Under the pieces are notes generated by a model. The model was given only the letters and a program-made list of their open reading frames with translations. It was not told the origin of the DNA and ran no database searches. Positions 33,920 through 43,507 of a DNA stretch of 64,000 nt are shown here, in pieces; the first letter of the stretch is position 1; each line of letters begins with the position of its first letter. The position numbers were made by a program, and so were the translations under genes. Origin of the DNA: CBDCYH01 sp965224105 (lineage in GTDB: Bacteria; Bacteroidota; Rhodothermia; Rhodothermales; JABDKH01); contig CBDCYH010000001.1 in the NCBI GenBank assembly GCA_965224105.1, positions 1,116,001 through 1,180,000 on the forward strand. The letters run 5' to 3'.

Positions 33920-35113
33920 ATGGACACCCGAGAGACAAAGCGCAGGTCCCGGGTTCGAATATTCCTTGCCGGTTTCGGATTCTTGCTGACGTGCGCGCTT
34001 TTGTGGTTGTTCTTCGTCGAACCGTCGAGAACAGACCGCAAGCGTAACGCAGTACACCCTGCCGTCTGGTCACCGAGCGCGGCGGCACTGTCCCTGCATG
34101 AGACACTTTTTGTAGCAGACCTGCACTCGGACGCCTTGCTATGGAAAAGGAGCCTCCTCAAGCGGAACGCGTACGGCCACACAGACCTACCCCGCCTGAG
34201 GGACGGCAATGTCTCCCTCCAGGTTTTCTCGGCGGTTACGCGTGTACCGCGAGATCGGAGCTACACCTGGACGAACGAAAGCAGCGTCGACCTGATCACA
34301 CCGTTGGCAATCTTTAACGGATGGCCACCGAGGACCTACGGCAGTCCATTCGAACGCGCAATCCATCAGGCCTCACGGCTTATGTCCTTTGCAAAAAAGT
34401 CCGATGGACAGTTAATCGTAATAACAAATCGAAACGAGCTGGACAGTTTCCTGGCGTCCCCCGGTGATCGAACTGCAGCTCTCTTGGCAATTGAGGGAAT
34501 GCACGTTATAGGCACCGATCCAACAAGACTGCGAACGCTATATGATGCGGGTTATCGGATGATGTCGCCAACGCACTTCTTTGACACCGCCATCAGCGGT
34601 TCGGCGCATGGAAGAAGCAAAAGTGGGTTGACCGAATTCGGAAAGACCATCATCAAGAAAATGGACTCACTCGGCATTACCATTGACGTCTCACACGTAT
34701 CCGAGAGTGGAATCAATGACATTCTGGATATAACAACCAATCCGGTTGTTGCCTCCCATGGCGGAGTTGACGGCACCTGCAACAGCAGACGCAATCTACC
34801 GGACGATCTCATTTGGAAGATTGCCGAAAACGGTGGCGTGATCGGCATCGGATTGTGGGAGGGTGCGATTTGTGGCAGGACGCCCGCCGACTTTGCGGCT
34901 GCGGTTATGCACGTCGTCCATGCCGCAGGGGTCAAACACGTTGGGCTCGGCAGTGACTTTGACGGAAACGTCCACGTGGTTGTTGACGCCTCTAATCTCG
35001 CAGTGCTAACCGACGCCCTGACGAAAGCAGGCCTGACGGACTCAGAAATTGCCGATGTGATGGGAGAAAATGTGAAACGCGTGTTGCTACACAACCTCCC
35101 GCGCAACGACTAA
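33920..35113 (+). CDS. Membrane dipeptidase (peptidase family M19)
   Basis: A 397-residue zinc peptidase. An N-terminal anchor helix (residues 15-34) follows a basic RRSRVR start, so the enzyme faces the periplasm. The metal motif FVADLHSDALLWKR (HxD), the Glu in AIEGMHVIG, His in VASHGGVDG and the late HVGLGSDFDG are the M19 signatures. It hydrolyses dipeptides, including those with D-residues at the C-terminus. It ends in a 4-base overlap with the convergent solute-binding protein gene. Confidence 0.92.
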   Translation: MDTRETKRRSRVRIFLAGFGFLLTCALLWLFFVEPSRTDRKRNAVHPAVWSPSAAALSLHETLFVADLHSDALLWKRSLLKRNAYGHTDLPRLRDGNVSLQVFSAVTRVPRDRSYTWTNESSVDLITPLAIFNGWPPRTYGSPFERAIHQASRLMSFAKKSDGQLIVITNRNELDSFLASPGDRTAALLAIEGMHVIGTDPTRLRTLYDAGYRMMSPTHFFDTAISGSAHGRSKSGLTEFGKTIIKKMDSLGITIDVSHVSESGINDILDITTNPVVASHGGVDGTCNSRRNLPDDLIWKIAENGGVIGIGLWEGAICGRTPADFAAAVMHVVHAAGVKHVGLGSDFDGNVHVVVDASNLAVLTDALTKAGLTDSEIADVMGENVKRVLLHNLPRND

Positions 35114-36138
35114 TTGGCGAGATACTCCGCCCCCCTACCTTTGATGTTTTCGTCCCAATGTTGCATCCAACCGGGGATCTTTGCTTCCAGCTCCACCCAA
35201 TCCAGCGGCATCTGATTAATCGTTTCCGATCGGATCCAGTCCGGCAATTTTTCTTCAGCAATATCTTCGCGCACCGGGATTCGGTAGAACGAGTGCGCCT
35301 GCGTAACTAAAGATGTGTCTGAAGTGACAAGTTCGTAAAACTTCTTTGCCAGTTCGGGCTGCGGAGCATTGCTTACAATCGCAATGGCATCCGTCAAGAC
35401 GGGCGTTCCACTCTCCGGGATGTGAAAGCCGAAATTGTACCCGTTCTCGTTTTTCTGAAGGAAAATGTCCGGCAGGTTCCACAACGTAACATCACCCTCT
35501 CCCCTGGCCAACCGGATATAGAGTTGGGTAGGATCGGCTGTATACGTTTTGACATTCTTGTCGAGGCGGGCAAGCCACTCGTAACCCTCCTGCTCGCTCG
35601 GTTGCGATATTATCATTGCGCCGTAGATCGTCCGCATCGTATGCGACTCCATTGGATAGCGAATCAGCACCCGATCTCTCCACTCATCTTGAAGTAAATC
35701 GTCCCAATCGGTGGGAGCATCTTCGGGCGAAACTTTGTCGGCGTTGTAGGCAATTACCTCAGGGGTAAAAAAAGTACCATACCATCGATCCTGTTCGTCT
35801 CGAGCTTCCACAGATACTTCCGATGCCCAGCTTGGCCGATACGGTTGCAACAGGTCTTCACGCGCGGCACTCGCAAAGGCCGTACTCACACCGCCCCACC
35901 AAAGACTAGCCTGCGGATTGTTTTTCTCCGTACGAATCCGATCATAGGCCACCTGGCCACCCATGTCGAGCCATTGAACATCGACACCCGGATTTTGGGA
36001 CTCAAAAATGTTCTCGTACAACGACAACATTTCTTTCCCGTGGGGCGAGTAAATAACCAATTTCTCTCGATCATCCGAAACGCATCCGCCGAGAAATGCA
36101 ACAAGCGGTAGCAGCAACAGGCAGGCTCGTAGGCTCAT
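35110..36138 (-). CDS. Extracellular solute-binding lipoprotein (FbpA/AfuA-like)
   Basis: A 342-residue protein with lipobox AFLGGC. The mature start LVIYSPHGKEMLSLYENIF, the hinge ASLWWGGVSTAF and YGTFFTPEVIAYN fit class II periplasmic binding proteins such as iron(III)- or 2-aminoethylphosphonate-type binders. It would feed an ABC importer, but no permease or ATPase gene is adjacent. Instead its ATG overlaps the TGA of the helicase gene, an odd coupling. The ligand is unknown. Confidence 0.85.
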   Translation of the reverse strand: MSLRACLLLLPLVAFLGGCVSDDREKLVIYSPHGKEMLSLYENIFESQNPGVDVQWLDMGGQVAYDRIRTEKNNPQASLWWGGVSTAFASAAREDLLQPYRPSWASEVSVEARDEQDRWYGTFFTPEVIAYNADKVSPEDAPTDWDDLLQDEWRDRVLIRYPMESHTMRTIYGAMIISQPSEQEGYEWLARLDKNVKTYTADPTQLYIRLARGEGDVTLWNLPDIFLQKNENGYNFGFHIPESGTPVLTDAIAIVSNAPQPELAKKFYELVTSDTSLVTQAHSFYRIPVREDIAEEKLPDWIRSETINQMPLDWVELEAKIPGWMQHWDENIKGRGAEYLAN

Positions 36139-38489
36139 CCTATTCTCCTCAATCGTGCGAATCGTAAAACCAGTTTCTTGTGACCGTAGTCGGGGAAAAA
36201 GACCGTCGCTTTCGCCTGATTCCCGGAACCATCCATCGATAGGACTTTCCCTTCCCCAAACTGATCGTGTTCTACCATCACTCCGGGCACAATCCCACCT
36301 TCTTCCTCATCATACACGATACGGCGACCGGACGGGGCTTTGTTTTGATTTGGTCGTAGCGATTGTTTGTAATATGCGGGATCCAAATCTGCATAGGATG
36401 TGCTCTGCTGGTTAGCTCGACGCGAGAACCGTCTGCTCCGACCAGAAAAGCTCTTCCCTGCCTCGGTGACAATCACGTCATCACCTACCTCATCCAAAAA
36501 GCGCGACTTCAGGCCAACTTGCTGCTCGCCGAATCTATACCGGCTTTTCGCATACGACAACACAAGGTGCCTTTCCGCCCGCGTCACGCCGACATAGAAT
36601 AGCCTCCTCTCTTCTTCCAGCTCACTGTTTTCCAGGACGGCCCTGGCCAATGGAAACAGCCCTTCCTCCAGGCCTGACACAAACACCACGGGGAATTCGA
36701 GTCCCTTCGAAGCGTGCAGGGTCATCAATGTTACGCGGTTGTAATCGTCTACTTGCTCGTCGGCGTCGGTAGACAGGCTTACTTCCTGCAAGAACGCACT
36801 GAGAGCATTCCCGCCTGAGTACGAAGCATCGAATTCTGTTATGGCACTCACCAGTTCCTGGACGTTTTCGAATCGAACCAGGTTCTCACTAGCGTGCCCT
36901 TTCTGCATATCCTTAATGAGACCCGAATCATCAAGGAGAGCGTGTGTCAGGTCGGCCGCTGAATCTGTTTCTGACAACTCGGTATAGCCTTGCAACATAT
37001 TGACGAACTTTGCCAGAGAGTTAGCTGCTTGTTTCGGCAATCCTATTTCCTCAAGTCGCTGACAAGCCTGCCACATGGTGACGTTTTCAAGGCTCATGAA
37101 TTCCTGGATGCGCTCAATCGATTTCTTGCCTATTCCACGTGTTGGATAATTTATTACCCGCAACAGACTAGCCGAGTCGTTAGGGTTGACTACTAGCCTC
37201 AGATAAGCAAGAACGTCCTTAATCTCCTTCCGCTGGTAGAACGAGACACCACCAACAACCCGGTACGGAATACTTGCCCGCCTAAAGGCGTCCTCAATCG
37301 AACGAGACTGATAATTAGTCCGGTACAAAACAGCAAACTGGTGATAGTGCAGTCCCTCCCGCACCTTGAAATCCCGGACTCGGGAAGCAATCTTCTGGGC
37401 TTCGTCGCGCTCCGAAAGAGACTCCATGAGAACGATATCGGACCCCTCGCCATTCTCTGTCCAAAGCGTCTTGTCAAGCTGACTCGAGTTGTTCGATATT
37501 ATTGCATCAGCAAGTCGCAATATCTTCTGCGTCGAGCGATAATTCTGCTCCAACCGAATAACCGACGCATCCGGGTAATCTCTTTGAAAGGACAGGATGT
37601 TTCCTATGTCAGCACCCCGGAATGAGTAAATGCTTTGCGCATCATCCCCAACCACGCAGATGTTCTTTTGCTTGGTGGCAAGGAGCTTGGTCAGTTCATA
37701 TTGTGCCTTGTTCGTGTCCTGGTATTCGTCGATGTGAATGAAGCGCCAACGATCCTGGTACTTCTCCAGGATATCCGGAAATCTTGTGAACAGGTCGATT
37801 GGCTTGAGTAGCAAATCATCGAAGTCCATCGCATTGGAGCGAGCGAGAACCTGCTGGTACGGCTGGTAGATTTTGGCAACCTTGGATTGGGCCGGAGTCC
37901 GCGCGAGCCGCTCAAACTCTGCGGTGCTCACCATTGCATTCTTGGCGGATGATATTATCGCCCGAACAGTCCGTACCGGGGTCTGCTGTGGGTCGATCCC
38001 ATATTCCGCCATGAGCGTCTTCAAAATGCGCTCAGTATCGTCGGTGTCGTAGATGCTAAAGCTTGAATCGTATCCCAGGGCGTCTGCTTCCGACCGCAAG
38101 AGTCTGGCAAAAATCGAGTGGAAGGTCCCCATCCAGATTCCCCGGGACCGCTCCTCCCCGACCAGATCGGTAATTCTCGCTTTCATCTCTCGCGCGGCCT
38201 TGTTGGTGAAGGTGAGCGCGAGGATTTGCCACGGGGTACACGTTTCTGTGCTGATCAAATGCCCCACACGATGGGTCAACGCGCGGGTTTTTCCGGACCC
38301 CGGACCTGCAATGACAAGCACAGGACCGTGAATCGCAGATGCGGCTTCTCGCTGGGCAGCATTCAGTCCGGAAAGTAAATCAGTTACAGCCGGACGTGGC
38401 GTCTCCGGCTTCAAAGTGAATTCGCGCAAGGGATGAGAGGTTTTCCCAAAATAACTCGTCGGAAGATATTCATAACGGCCTGACGTCAA
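36135..38489 (-). CDS. UvrD/PcrA-family 3'-5' DNA helicase
   Basis: A 784-residue superfamily 1 helicase. Q-motif LNAAQREAA, Walker A AGPGSGKT (about 61-68), motif II FIHIDEYQDTN, motif III VVGDDAQSIYSFRGAD, motif IV LEQNYRSTQ, motif V TLHASKGLEFPVVF and motif VI RRLFYVGVTRA are all present. The C-terminal GVMVEHDQFGEGKVL is the PcrA/UvrD Tudor-like RNA polymerase-binding domain. The start is TTG at 38489, or a later TTG, since no ATG precedes the Q-motif. It functions in nucleotide excision repair and replication restart. Confidence 0.93.
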   Translation of the reverse strand: MTSGRYEYLPTSYFGKTSHPLREFTLKPETPRPAVTDLLSGLNAAQREAASAIHGPVLVIAGPGSGKTRALTHRVGHLISTETCTPWQILALTFTNKAAREMKARITDLVGEERSRGIWMGTFHSIFARLLRSEADALGYDSSFSIYDTDDTERILKTLMAEYGIDPQQTPVRTVRAIISSAKNAMVSTAEFERLARTPAQSKVAKIYQPYQQVLARSNAMDFDDLLLKPIDLFTRFPDILEKYQDRWRFIHIDEYQDTNKAQYELTKLLATKQKNICVVGDDAQSIYSFRGADIGNILSFQRDYPDASVIRLEQNYRSTQKILRLADAIISNNSSQLDKTLWTENGEGSDIVLMESLSERDEAQKIASRVRDFKVREGLHYHQFAVLYRTNYQSRSIEDAFRRASIPYRVVGGVSFYQRKEIKDVLAYLRLVVNPNDSASLLRVINYPTRGIGKKSIERIQEFMSLENVTMWQACQRLEEIGLPKQAANSLAKFVNMLQGYTELSETDSAADLTHALLDDSGLIKDMQKGHASENLVRFENVQELVSAITEFDASYSGGNALSAFLQEVSLSTDADEQVDDYNRVTLMTLHASKGLEFPVVFVSGLEEGLFPLARAVLENSELEEERRLFYVGVTRAERHLVLSYAKSRYRFGEQQVGLKSRFLDEVGDDVIVTEAGKSFSGRSRRFSRRANQQSTSYADLDPAYYKQSLRPNQNKAPSGRRIVYDEEEGGIVPGVMVEHDQFGEGKVLSMDGSGNQAKATVFFPDYGHKKLVLRFARLRRIG

Positions 38490-38586
38490 CTAGTGTTCGC
38501 GGAAAATTGTCTCTGCCGCACTCGTGAGCAGATTAAGCGATCCTTGCTATATTGGAAAACGATTCACTCGAATTAGCTAGATCACC

Positions 38587-39891
38587 ATGACATTCCCTGT
38601 CGCCGCCGCGCGCGGTCTCCTGGGCCTGGTGGCCCTGATCGCAATTGCCTATTTGTTTTCTTCCGACCGCAAGAGCATCAAGTGGAGGCTGGTGGGCTAC
38701 GGAGTCTTACTGCAAATAATCTTCGCCATTCTCGTCCTGAAATTTGGTCCCGGCAGAACGGTCTTCGCATTCCTCGGTGAGGGCTTTTCCAAGATTTTGA
38801 CCTTCACCCAGAAAGGAAGTGATTTCATTTTCGGTCCGCTGGCGATAGGTCCAGGACAGGAAGGGTCGCTGGGCCCGATCTTCGCCACGCAGATTCTACC
38901 AACAATTGTATTCTTTGCCTCGCTGATGGCAGTACTGTATCACTACCGTCTCATCCAGCCAGTCGTCAAAGGCATGGGATGGTTGATGGCCAAGACACTG
39001 GGGATTTCCGGTGCGGAAGCGTTGAGTGCTGCTGCCAACGTCTTTGTTGGTCAAACAGAAGCGCCACTTGTTGTCAAGCCTTACATCGAACGTCTCACCA
39101 AGAGCGAGATGATGACACTGATGTGTGGTGGAATGGCCACTGTTGCAGGCGGAGTACTCGCGGCCTATGTCGTCTTCCTGGGCGGCGCCGATCCTGCCAC
39201 TCAGGCAAAGTTCGCGGGGCATTTGCTGAGTGCATCGATAATGTCCGCTCCGGCGGCAATCGTAATGGCCAAGATCCTGATTCCCGAAACCGACCAGCCG
39301 GAAACCCTCGGCCTGGTCCAGATGAACGTTGAGAAGACGGAAATCAACGGTCTCGAAGCGGCTGCGGCTGGTGCGGGCGACGGGCTAAAGCTGGCGCTAA
39401 ATGTCGGCGCGATGCTTCTCGCATTCCTGGCACTACTTGCCATGCTAAACTGGGTCCTCGAAGGGATCGGCAGGCCTCTGGGGTTGAACTCCCTTGTGGA
39501 AAGAGCATCCGACGGAGCCTTCCCTACACTTTCTATTCAGTCTATCTTTGGATTTGTCTTCGCGCCCCTTGCCTGGCTAATGGGTATCGAAAGTGGAGAC
39601 ATCCTCCAGTTTGGTCGTCTCATGGGTGAGAAAATTGCCGTAAACGAATTTGTAGCCTTTACCTCCCTCGGCGACCTAAGAGGCGTAGTCTCTGAGCGAA
39701 CAGTGATTATTGGCACCTACGCTCTCTGCGGATTTGCAAACTTCTCAAGCATCGCCATTCAGATTGGTGGTATCGGGGGAATCGCACCAAGCAGGCGATC
39801 CGATATCGCCGGACTTGGCATCAAAGCTGTTATCGGAGGAGCTTTGGCCTCCTGGATGACTGCTACGATTGCCGGAGTTCTGGCAACATAA
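38587..39891 (+). CDS. CNT-family concentrative nucleoside transporter (NupC-like)
   Basis: A 434-residue inner-membrane protein with about ten helices. Conserved regions: FVFGP-like beginning, NVFVGQTEAPLVVKPYI, MMTLMCGGMATVAGGVLAAYV, SIMSAPAAIVMAKIL, and the late VNEFVAFTSLGDL and YALCGFANFSSIAIQIGGIG. These cover both halves of the CNT inverted repeat and the nucleoside-binding loop. It imports nucleosides with H+ or Na+. It stands alone; a TATATTGG box about 30 bases upstream may be its -7 element. Confidence 0.93.
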   Translation: MTFPVAAARGLLGLVALIAIAYLFSSDRKSIKWRLVGYGVLLQIIFAILVLKFGPGRTVFAFLGEGFSKILTFTQKGSDFIFGPLAIGPGQEGSLGPIFATQILPTIVFFASLMAVLYHYRLIQPVVKGMGWLMAKTLGISGAEALSAAANVFVGQTEAPLVVKPYIERLTKSEMMTLMCGGMATVAGGVLAAYVVFLGGADPATQAKFAGHLLSASIMSAPAAIVMAKILIPETDQPETLGLVQMNVEKTEINGLEAAAAGAGDGLKLALNVGAMLLAFLALLAMLNWVLEGIGRPLGLNSLVERASDGAFPTLSIQSIFGFVFAPLAWLMGIESGDILQFGRLMGEKIAVNEFVAFTSLGDLRGVVSERTVIIGTYALCGFANFSSIAIQIGGIGGIAPSRRSDIAGLGIKAVIGGALASWMTATIAGVLAT

Positions 39892-39917
39892 ACACGGCGT
39901 AAGGATTTGGCGAGCTG

Positions 39918-40637
39918 CTATTGCGCTGTTCGGATCGGGAAGTTGAGATTGTACCGCGCCCACGATGGAATCGCATCAGATTTTCCACCCCGCAAGATGT
40001 ATGCTGGCTCCCATGACGAAGCCGTGGCCAAACGCATAGTGATGTCGTCAAGTACGGGATGCACGCTCTTCACAAGATGAAGGGTGGTAACGTTACCGGC
40101 TTCATCGATATACACCTGCACGGTAACCTTCCCGCCGATGCCCTGATGCGCGAGACTGTCAGGATGTGGAATCTGCAGATCTTCGTTTTGCAACACGCGT
40201 GGCTCGTGGTAGTGGCGACGGATTGTTCGGAAGCCTGTTAGTTTGAGCTTTGCTAAATCCGCGTCGACGTCTCCGGTCATGTTATAATCGCGAATCACCG
40301 GCATCACATATGCTTCGAACAACGAATCGACTATCACTGGATGATTGCGGAAAAGTTGAATGAGTTCATTCTTAAGCGCATACCGATACTGCTCAATGCG
40401 AACGGATCGCTGTCGGGCAACACTTGGTGATGATGCATAGACGATGTCCGAGTTACGTACCCCCATCGTTTGCAAAGTCGACAAGTCCCTTACTTTACCT
40501 GTAGTATCTGTTCCTGCAGACCACCAGATATTGTTGGCTGCTTGCCATCCTTCGGGTGGACCAAGCTCATACGGTCCCTGTTCACCACATCCGAAAGAAA
40601 AGAATAAAACAAAGAGAAGAGTAGAAAAACGTTTCAT
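39918..40637 (-). CDS. Lipoprotein with TonB C-terminal domain
   Basis: A 239-residue protein with lipobox FSFGC. Residues about 165-235 (IGGKVTVQVYIDEAGNVTTLHLVKSV, read in two parts, then WEPAYILRGG and RYNLNFPIR) match the TonB C-terminal energy-transducer domain. A true TonB has an N-terminal membrane anchor rather than a lipid; here the middle 130 residues are of unknown fold. It might interact with outer-membrane receptors from the periplasmic face or serve another protein-protein role. Confidence 0.78.
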   Translation of the reverse strand: MKRFSTLLFVLFFSFGCGEQGPYELGPPEGWQAANNIWWSAGTDTTGKVRDLSTLQTMGVRNSDIVYASSPSVARQRSVRIEQYRYALKNELIQLFRNHPVIVDSLFEAYVMPVIRDYNMTGDVDADLAKLKLTGFRTIRRHYHEPRVLQNEDLQIPHPDSLAHQGIGGKVTVQVYIDEAGNVTTLHLVKSVHPVLDDITMRLATASSWEPAYILRGGKSDAIPSWARYNLNFPIRTAQ

Positions 40638-40670
40638 TGCCGTGGGAGTTTAGAAGGAATACCCGACGGG

Positions 40671-41147
40671 TTACTTTGCGTCGTCGAGTTTAACGAAGTA
40701 TTTCTGGCTATCCATCGCAACGACGCGCACAGTACTTCCTTGTGCAATGAACTCGCCTTCAGTCGCAGCGGGTAGCTCATCTCCCATGACACGAATCGTT
40801 CCACTTGGTCGCATGGGGGTCAGGGCGATTCCTTCTCTGCCGAGGTACCTGGATCGTATTTCCTTCGCTTCAATGAGTTCCGGAGAGGTCCCTGCTCGTG
40901 CCATCTCATAGCGCTTCAAAGCACCGGATAACCTCAGATAAATAAACAGTCCGAACCCGGCAAGGATGGCGGTGGCGGTGCAGACCAACCCCGCAATTGG
41001 TCTGTTCGCGAAGGCAATAATGATCCCTACCAGTACCGACAGCACACCGAGCATCCCAATCGCATTGTGCCGCGTGATGAGGTGGATTTCAGCGGCGACT
41101 AGTGCAAGTCCTACGGCCAATAGTATGAATGATATGGATGTGACCAT
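40671..41147 (-). CDS. NfeD-family membrane protein (short form)
   Basis: A 158-residue protein with three or four N-terminal hydrophobic helices and a C-terminal OB-fold domain (LGREGIALTPMRPSGTIRV, GSTVRVVAMDSQKYFV). This is the short NfeD type without the serine-protease part. Members partner with stomatin/flotillin-like proteins in membrane microdomains, but no such gene is adjacent. ATG 41147 is chosen over an upstream in-frame codon. Confidence 0.85.
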   Translation of the reverse strand: MVTSISFILLAVGLALVAAEIHLITRHNAIGMLGVLSVLVGIIIAFANRPIAGLVCTATAILAGFGLFIYLRLSGALKRYEMARAGTSPELIEAKEIRSRYLGREGIALTPMRPSGTIRVMGDELPAATEGEFIAQGSTVRVVAMDSQKYFVKLDDAK

Positions 41148-41283
41148 GCCACAATATAGCAAGTATTTCAGGCTCTACGTTCAGGTAGCCAAAAGTTTCG
41201 ACCTACCTCGAGGTCCGGCGCGAACACGGACCTTTGAATTCTATCTGGCCGATTCGCATATTTGCAGGAGATACCGCTGAAGG

Positions 41284-41817
41284 ATGTTTTTGATATCGAA
41301 ACGAATCTTCTTTTGTGCTGTGGTCATCCTGACCCAGGCACCTCTTTTCGCACAATCAGAGCCGGACAACTATAAAGCATTGCAACAGCTGCAGGAGCAT
41401 CTATCCAAATCTACCACGGAAACCAAGTCCGCGATCGGAGGCGGCTCCTTTGTTCGTTTGAATGTAGGTGTGGTTGCAATTCTGGGTCTTCACACAGGAC
41501 TGGAAGTGTGGGTGGGCGGCATTGCAATTAGCGGGCGGGCGGTAGCTGCGTTTGTGCCGGAGTTCTCCGAGGTCAATGCGTTTGTTCACATCGGATCCCC
41601 ATTGGGGAACGTCTATGGCGGTGTCGGACACCGAAACGTGCCGGGCCGAAAAGGAAGGATCTGGGCTGTCGGGCTTGAGATTGATACGTCAAATCCTGAC
41701 GATACTCTCGGATATGGAGTCTTTATCGACTACCACTCACCACTCAACGACGAAAGTGGTGCATCGCGAGGATTCGTAATCGGCGGACAAATATCTGTTG
41801 CCTTTGGAGGAGGCTAA
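41284..41817 (+). CDS. Exported protein of unknown function
   Basis: A 177-residue protein with a signal peptide ending in PLFAQ. A short helical, Gln-rich part (ALQQLQEHLSK) is followed by alternating hydrophobic beta strands with many glycines (GGSFVRLNVGVVAILG, GVGHRNVPGRKGRIW, GFVIGGQISVAFGGG). It could be a small barrel or beta-sandwich. No family was recognised. AAGG lies next to the ATG and GGAG a few bases upstream. It converges with the L,D-transpeptidase gene, seven bases apart. Confidence 0.65.
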   Translation: MFLISKRIFFCAVVILTQAPLFAQSEPDNYKALQQLQEHLSKSTTETKSAIGGGSFVRLNVGVVAILGLHTGLEVWVGGIAISGRAVAAFVPEFSEVNAFVHIGSPLGNVYGGVGHRNVPGRKGRIWAVGLEIDTSNPDDTLGYGVFIDYHSPLNDESGASRGFVIGGQISVAFGGG

Positions 41818-41824
41818 CCGGCGA

Positions 41825-42631
41825 TCACCGCTTGATCCTCACGGGAGTACCAACACGTACAATATGCCACAGCCGGTCCATGTTATCATCAGTTAGCGCG
41901 ACGCAACCCTGAGTCCAGCTTGTGCGCGTTCCCGTGCCGTTACCGTGAATCTCAATCCAGCCCCCCAGATCAGTCGTCATCGGTGGAATTGAAAAACTCC
42001 GGGCCGCGCGCTGGATCGCCGCTAACTGAGCAGTGGAAATAAGCCCGCGGTCAAATCCGTCCTGCGCATCGCTCTCGTTAGGATAATTTAACACGAACGC
42101 TTTGTAAAACTGGCTGCGCGGATTCTTGGACACGACAAAATAGTCCCCCTCCGGTGTTCGGTAATGGTCTGGTCGAACAACATCTCCACGCATCTGCTTG
42201 TCAGAAAAGAAATTGTAGGCAAGGTCTGCGGCAAGAGAAAACTGGAGGTCGTTCCCGCTGTAGACAAAAACAGTTTTGTCTGTTTTCGAAATAAGAATCC
42301 AAACATTCGAAAGCGCCGAACTCAGAACGAATCCCTCCACTCCTGACTCTGTTCTTACCCGCGACCACTTGCCCAAGCCCTGCAATAAAAACACAGGCTC
42401 CTGAAATTCGAGCGACGCTACCGATTCGTCGGAGTCAACGGAAGAAAACACACGCGCATGTTTCTTGACCGAGTAGAACATGGGCAAATCTGGCTCCTGA
42501 CTTACCAATCCGGAAAAAATCTTCGCCGTAGAATCAGCGGCAGATGCGGCGGTGGGAGAATCCGACTGGGCGATCGCGACCTGATGCACAAGTAGCAACG
42601 CGAAGCATCCCAGAAATCGAGATAAGAACAT
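41825..42631 (-). CDS. L,D-transpeptidase (YkuD) with SH3-like domain
   Basis: A 268-residue exported protein. A signal peptide ends in VAIAQ, an SH3-like domain lies at about residues 55-105 (KKHARVFSSVDSDESVA, WSRVRTESGVEGFVLSS), and the YkuD domain follows. The catalytic set is IEIHGNGTGTRTSWTQGCVAL, with the His and the nucleophilic Cys (written here as two motifs HGNGTG and SWTQGCVAL). It cross-links or remodels peptidoglycan through L,D bonds or attaches proteins. ATG 42631 is preferred to the TTG one codon upstream. Confidence 0.9.
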   Translation of the reverse strand: MFLSRFLGCFALLLVHQVAIAQSDSPTAASAADSTAKIFSGLVSQEPDLPMFYSVKKHARVFSSVDSDESVASLEFQEPVFLLQGLGKWSRVRTESGVEGFVLSSALSNVWILISKTDKTVFVYSGNDLQFSLAADLAYNFFSDKQMRGDVVRPDHYRTPEGDYFVVSKNPRSQFYKAFVLNYPNESDAQDGFDRGLISTAQLAAIQRAARSFSIPPMTTDLGGWIEIHGNGTGTRTSWTQGCVALTDDNMDRLWHIVRVGTPVRIKR

Positions 42632-42645
42632 CAAACAACCACTGG

Positions 42646-43470
42646 TTAACTGCCTTCAACAATATCCTGCAAGTGAGCAATAAACTGGTCTGACACACCC
42701 ATGGCACTGAACCCTCCGTCGTGGTATAAGGTCTGCATGGTAACCATTCGCGTGTAGTCGCTTAGGAGTGAGATTGTATAGTCAGCACAGCTCTGGGCGT
42801 CAGCGTTTCCGAGTGGAGACATCATCTCACCAAAATCGAACATCGCGTCGAATCCTTTAATGCCCGAGCCTGCGGTTGTTCTTGTGGGACTCTGCGATAT
42901 TGCATTGATGCGCACACCTTTTCTTCCGAGTCTATAACCGAAAGAACGCACGATACTCTCGAGCAGCGCCTTTGCGTCGCCCATCTCGGAATACTTGGAA
43001 AAAATCCGTTGCGCCCCTATGTAGGAGAGCGCAACAACCGACCCGCCTGGATTAAGGATATCAGCCCGTAATGCTGCCTGGACTATGCGGTGCAAGCTAA
43101 TAGCAGAAATATCCAAAGTCTTCTTGTACCACTCGTAGTTTAACTCCTCATACTCAACGTTTTTCCGAACGTTGATCCCCATCCCGATCGAGTGAATGAT
43201 GAAGTCAATTTTCCCGTACGCGCTACTGACTTCGGCGTAGAGATTGTCAAGTTGGTCTGCGTCGGTTGCGTCACACCAAATAATTTCTGAACCGGTTTTC
43301 TCGCCCAGGTCCTGCAGCGTTCCAAGCCTCTTGGCGACGGGCGCATTAGATAGAAAAAACTCGCCGCTTTCGCGATGGACCGCCTCGGCAATTTGCCAGG
43401 CAATACTCGAATCGTTTAGTGCGCCAAAAATGACGCCCTTTTTCCCTTTCAGAATATCGTGGCCTTCCAT
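42646..43470 (-). CDS. fabI: Enoyl-ACP reductase (NADH), FabI type
   Basis: A 274-residue SDR enzyme for the last step of fatty-acid elongation. The FabI-specific nucleotide motif KGVIFGALNDSSIAWQIA, the SIGMG segment, and the active site ALSYIGAQR...YSEMGDAKALLE with Tyr-x6-Lys are all present, plus the late INAISQSPTRTTAGSGIKGF. Bacteroidota FabI proteins have this slightly long form. An exact TATATTTG box lies about 30 bases upstream. FabI is the usual target of triclosan-type inhibitors, but resistance cannot be judged here. Confidence 0.95.
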   Translation of the reverse strand: MEGHDILKGKKGVIFGALNDSSIAWQIAEAVHRESGEFFLSNAPVAKRLGTLQDLGEKTGSEIIWCDATDADQLDNLYAEVSSAYGKIDFIIHSIGMGINVRKNVEYEELNYEWYKKTLDISAISLHRIVQAALRADILNPGGSVVALSYIGAQRIFSKYSEMGDAKALLESIVRSFGYRLGRKGVRINAISQSPTRTTAGSGIKGFDAMFDFGEMMSPLGNADAQSCADYTISLLSDYTRMVTMQTLYHDGGFSAMGVSDQFIAHLQDIVEGS

Positions 43471-43499
43471 GTGTGCTTTCTTTTCCTTTCTGGTGAGCC

Positions 43500-43507
43500 C
43501 AAATATA
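43500..43507 (-). promoter_or_regulatory. -7 promoter element TATATTTG of fabI
   Basis: Exact match to the Bacteroidota -7 consensus TAnnTTTG on the minus strand, with the predicted start point about 24 bases before the fabI ATG. No clear -33 TTG at 20 bases. Confidence 0.5.

Noticed and set aside
33945..33970. T-arm-like GGTTCGAAT sequence suggesting a tRNA
   Set aside because: It lies in the N-terminal codons of the M19 dipeptidase gene, and no acceptor or anticodon stem can be drawn around it.
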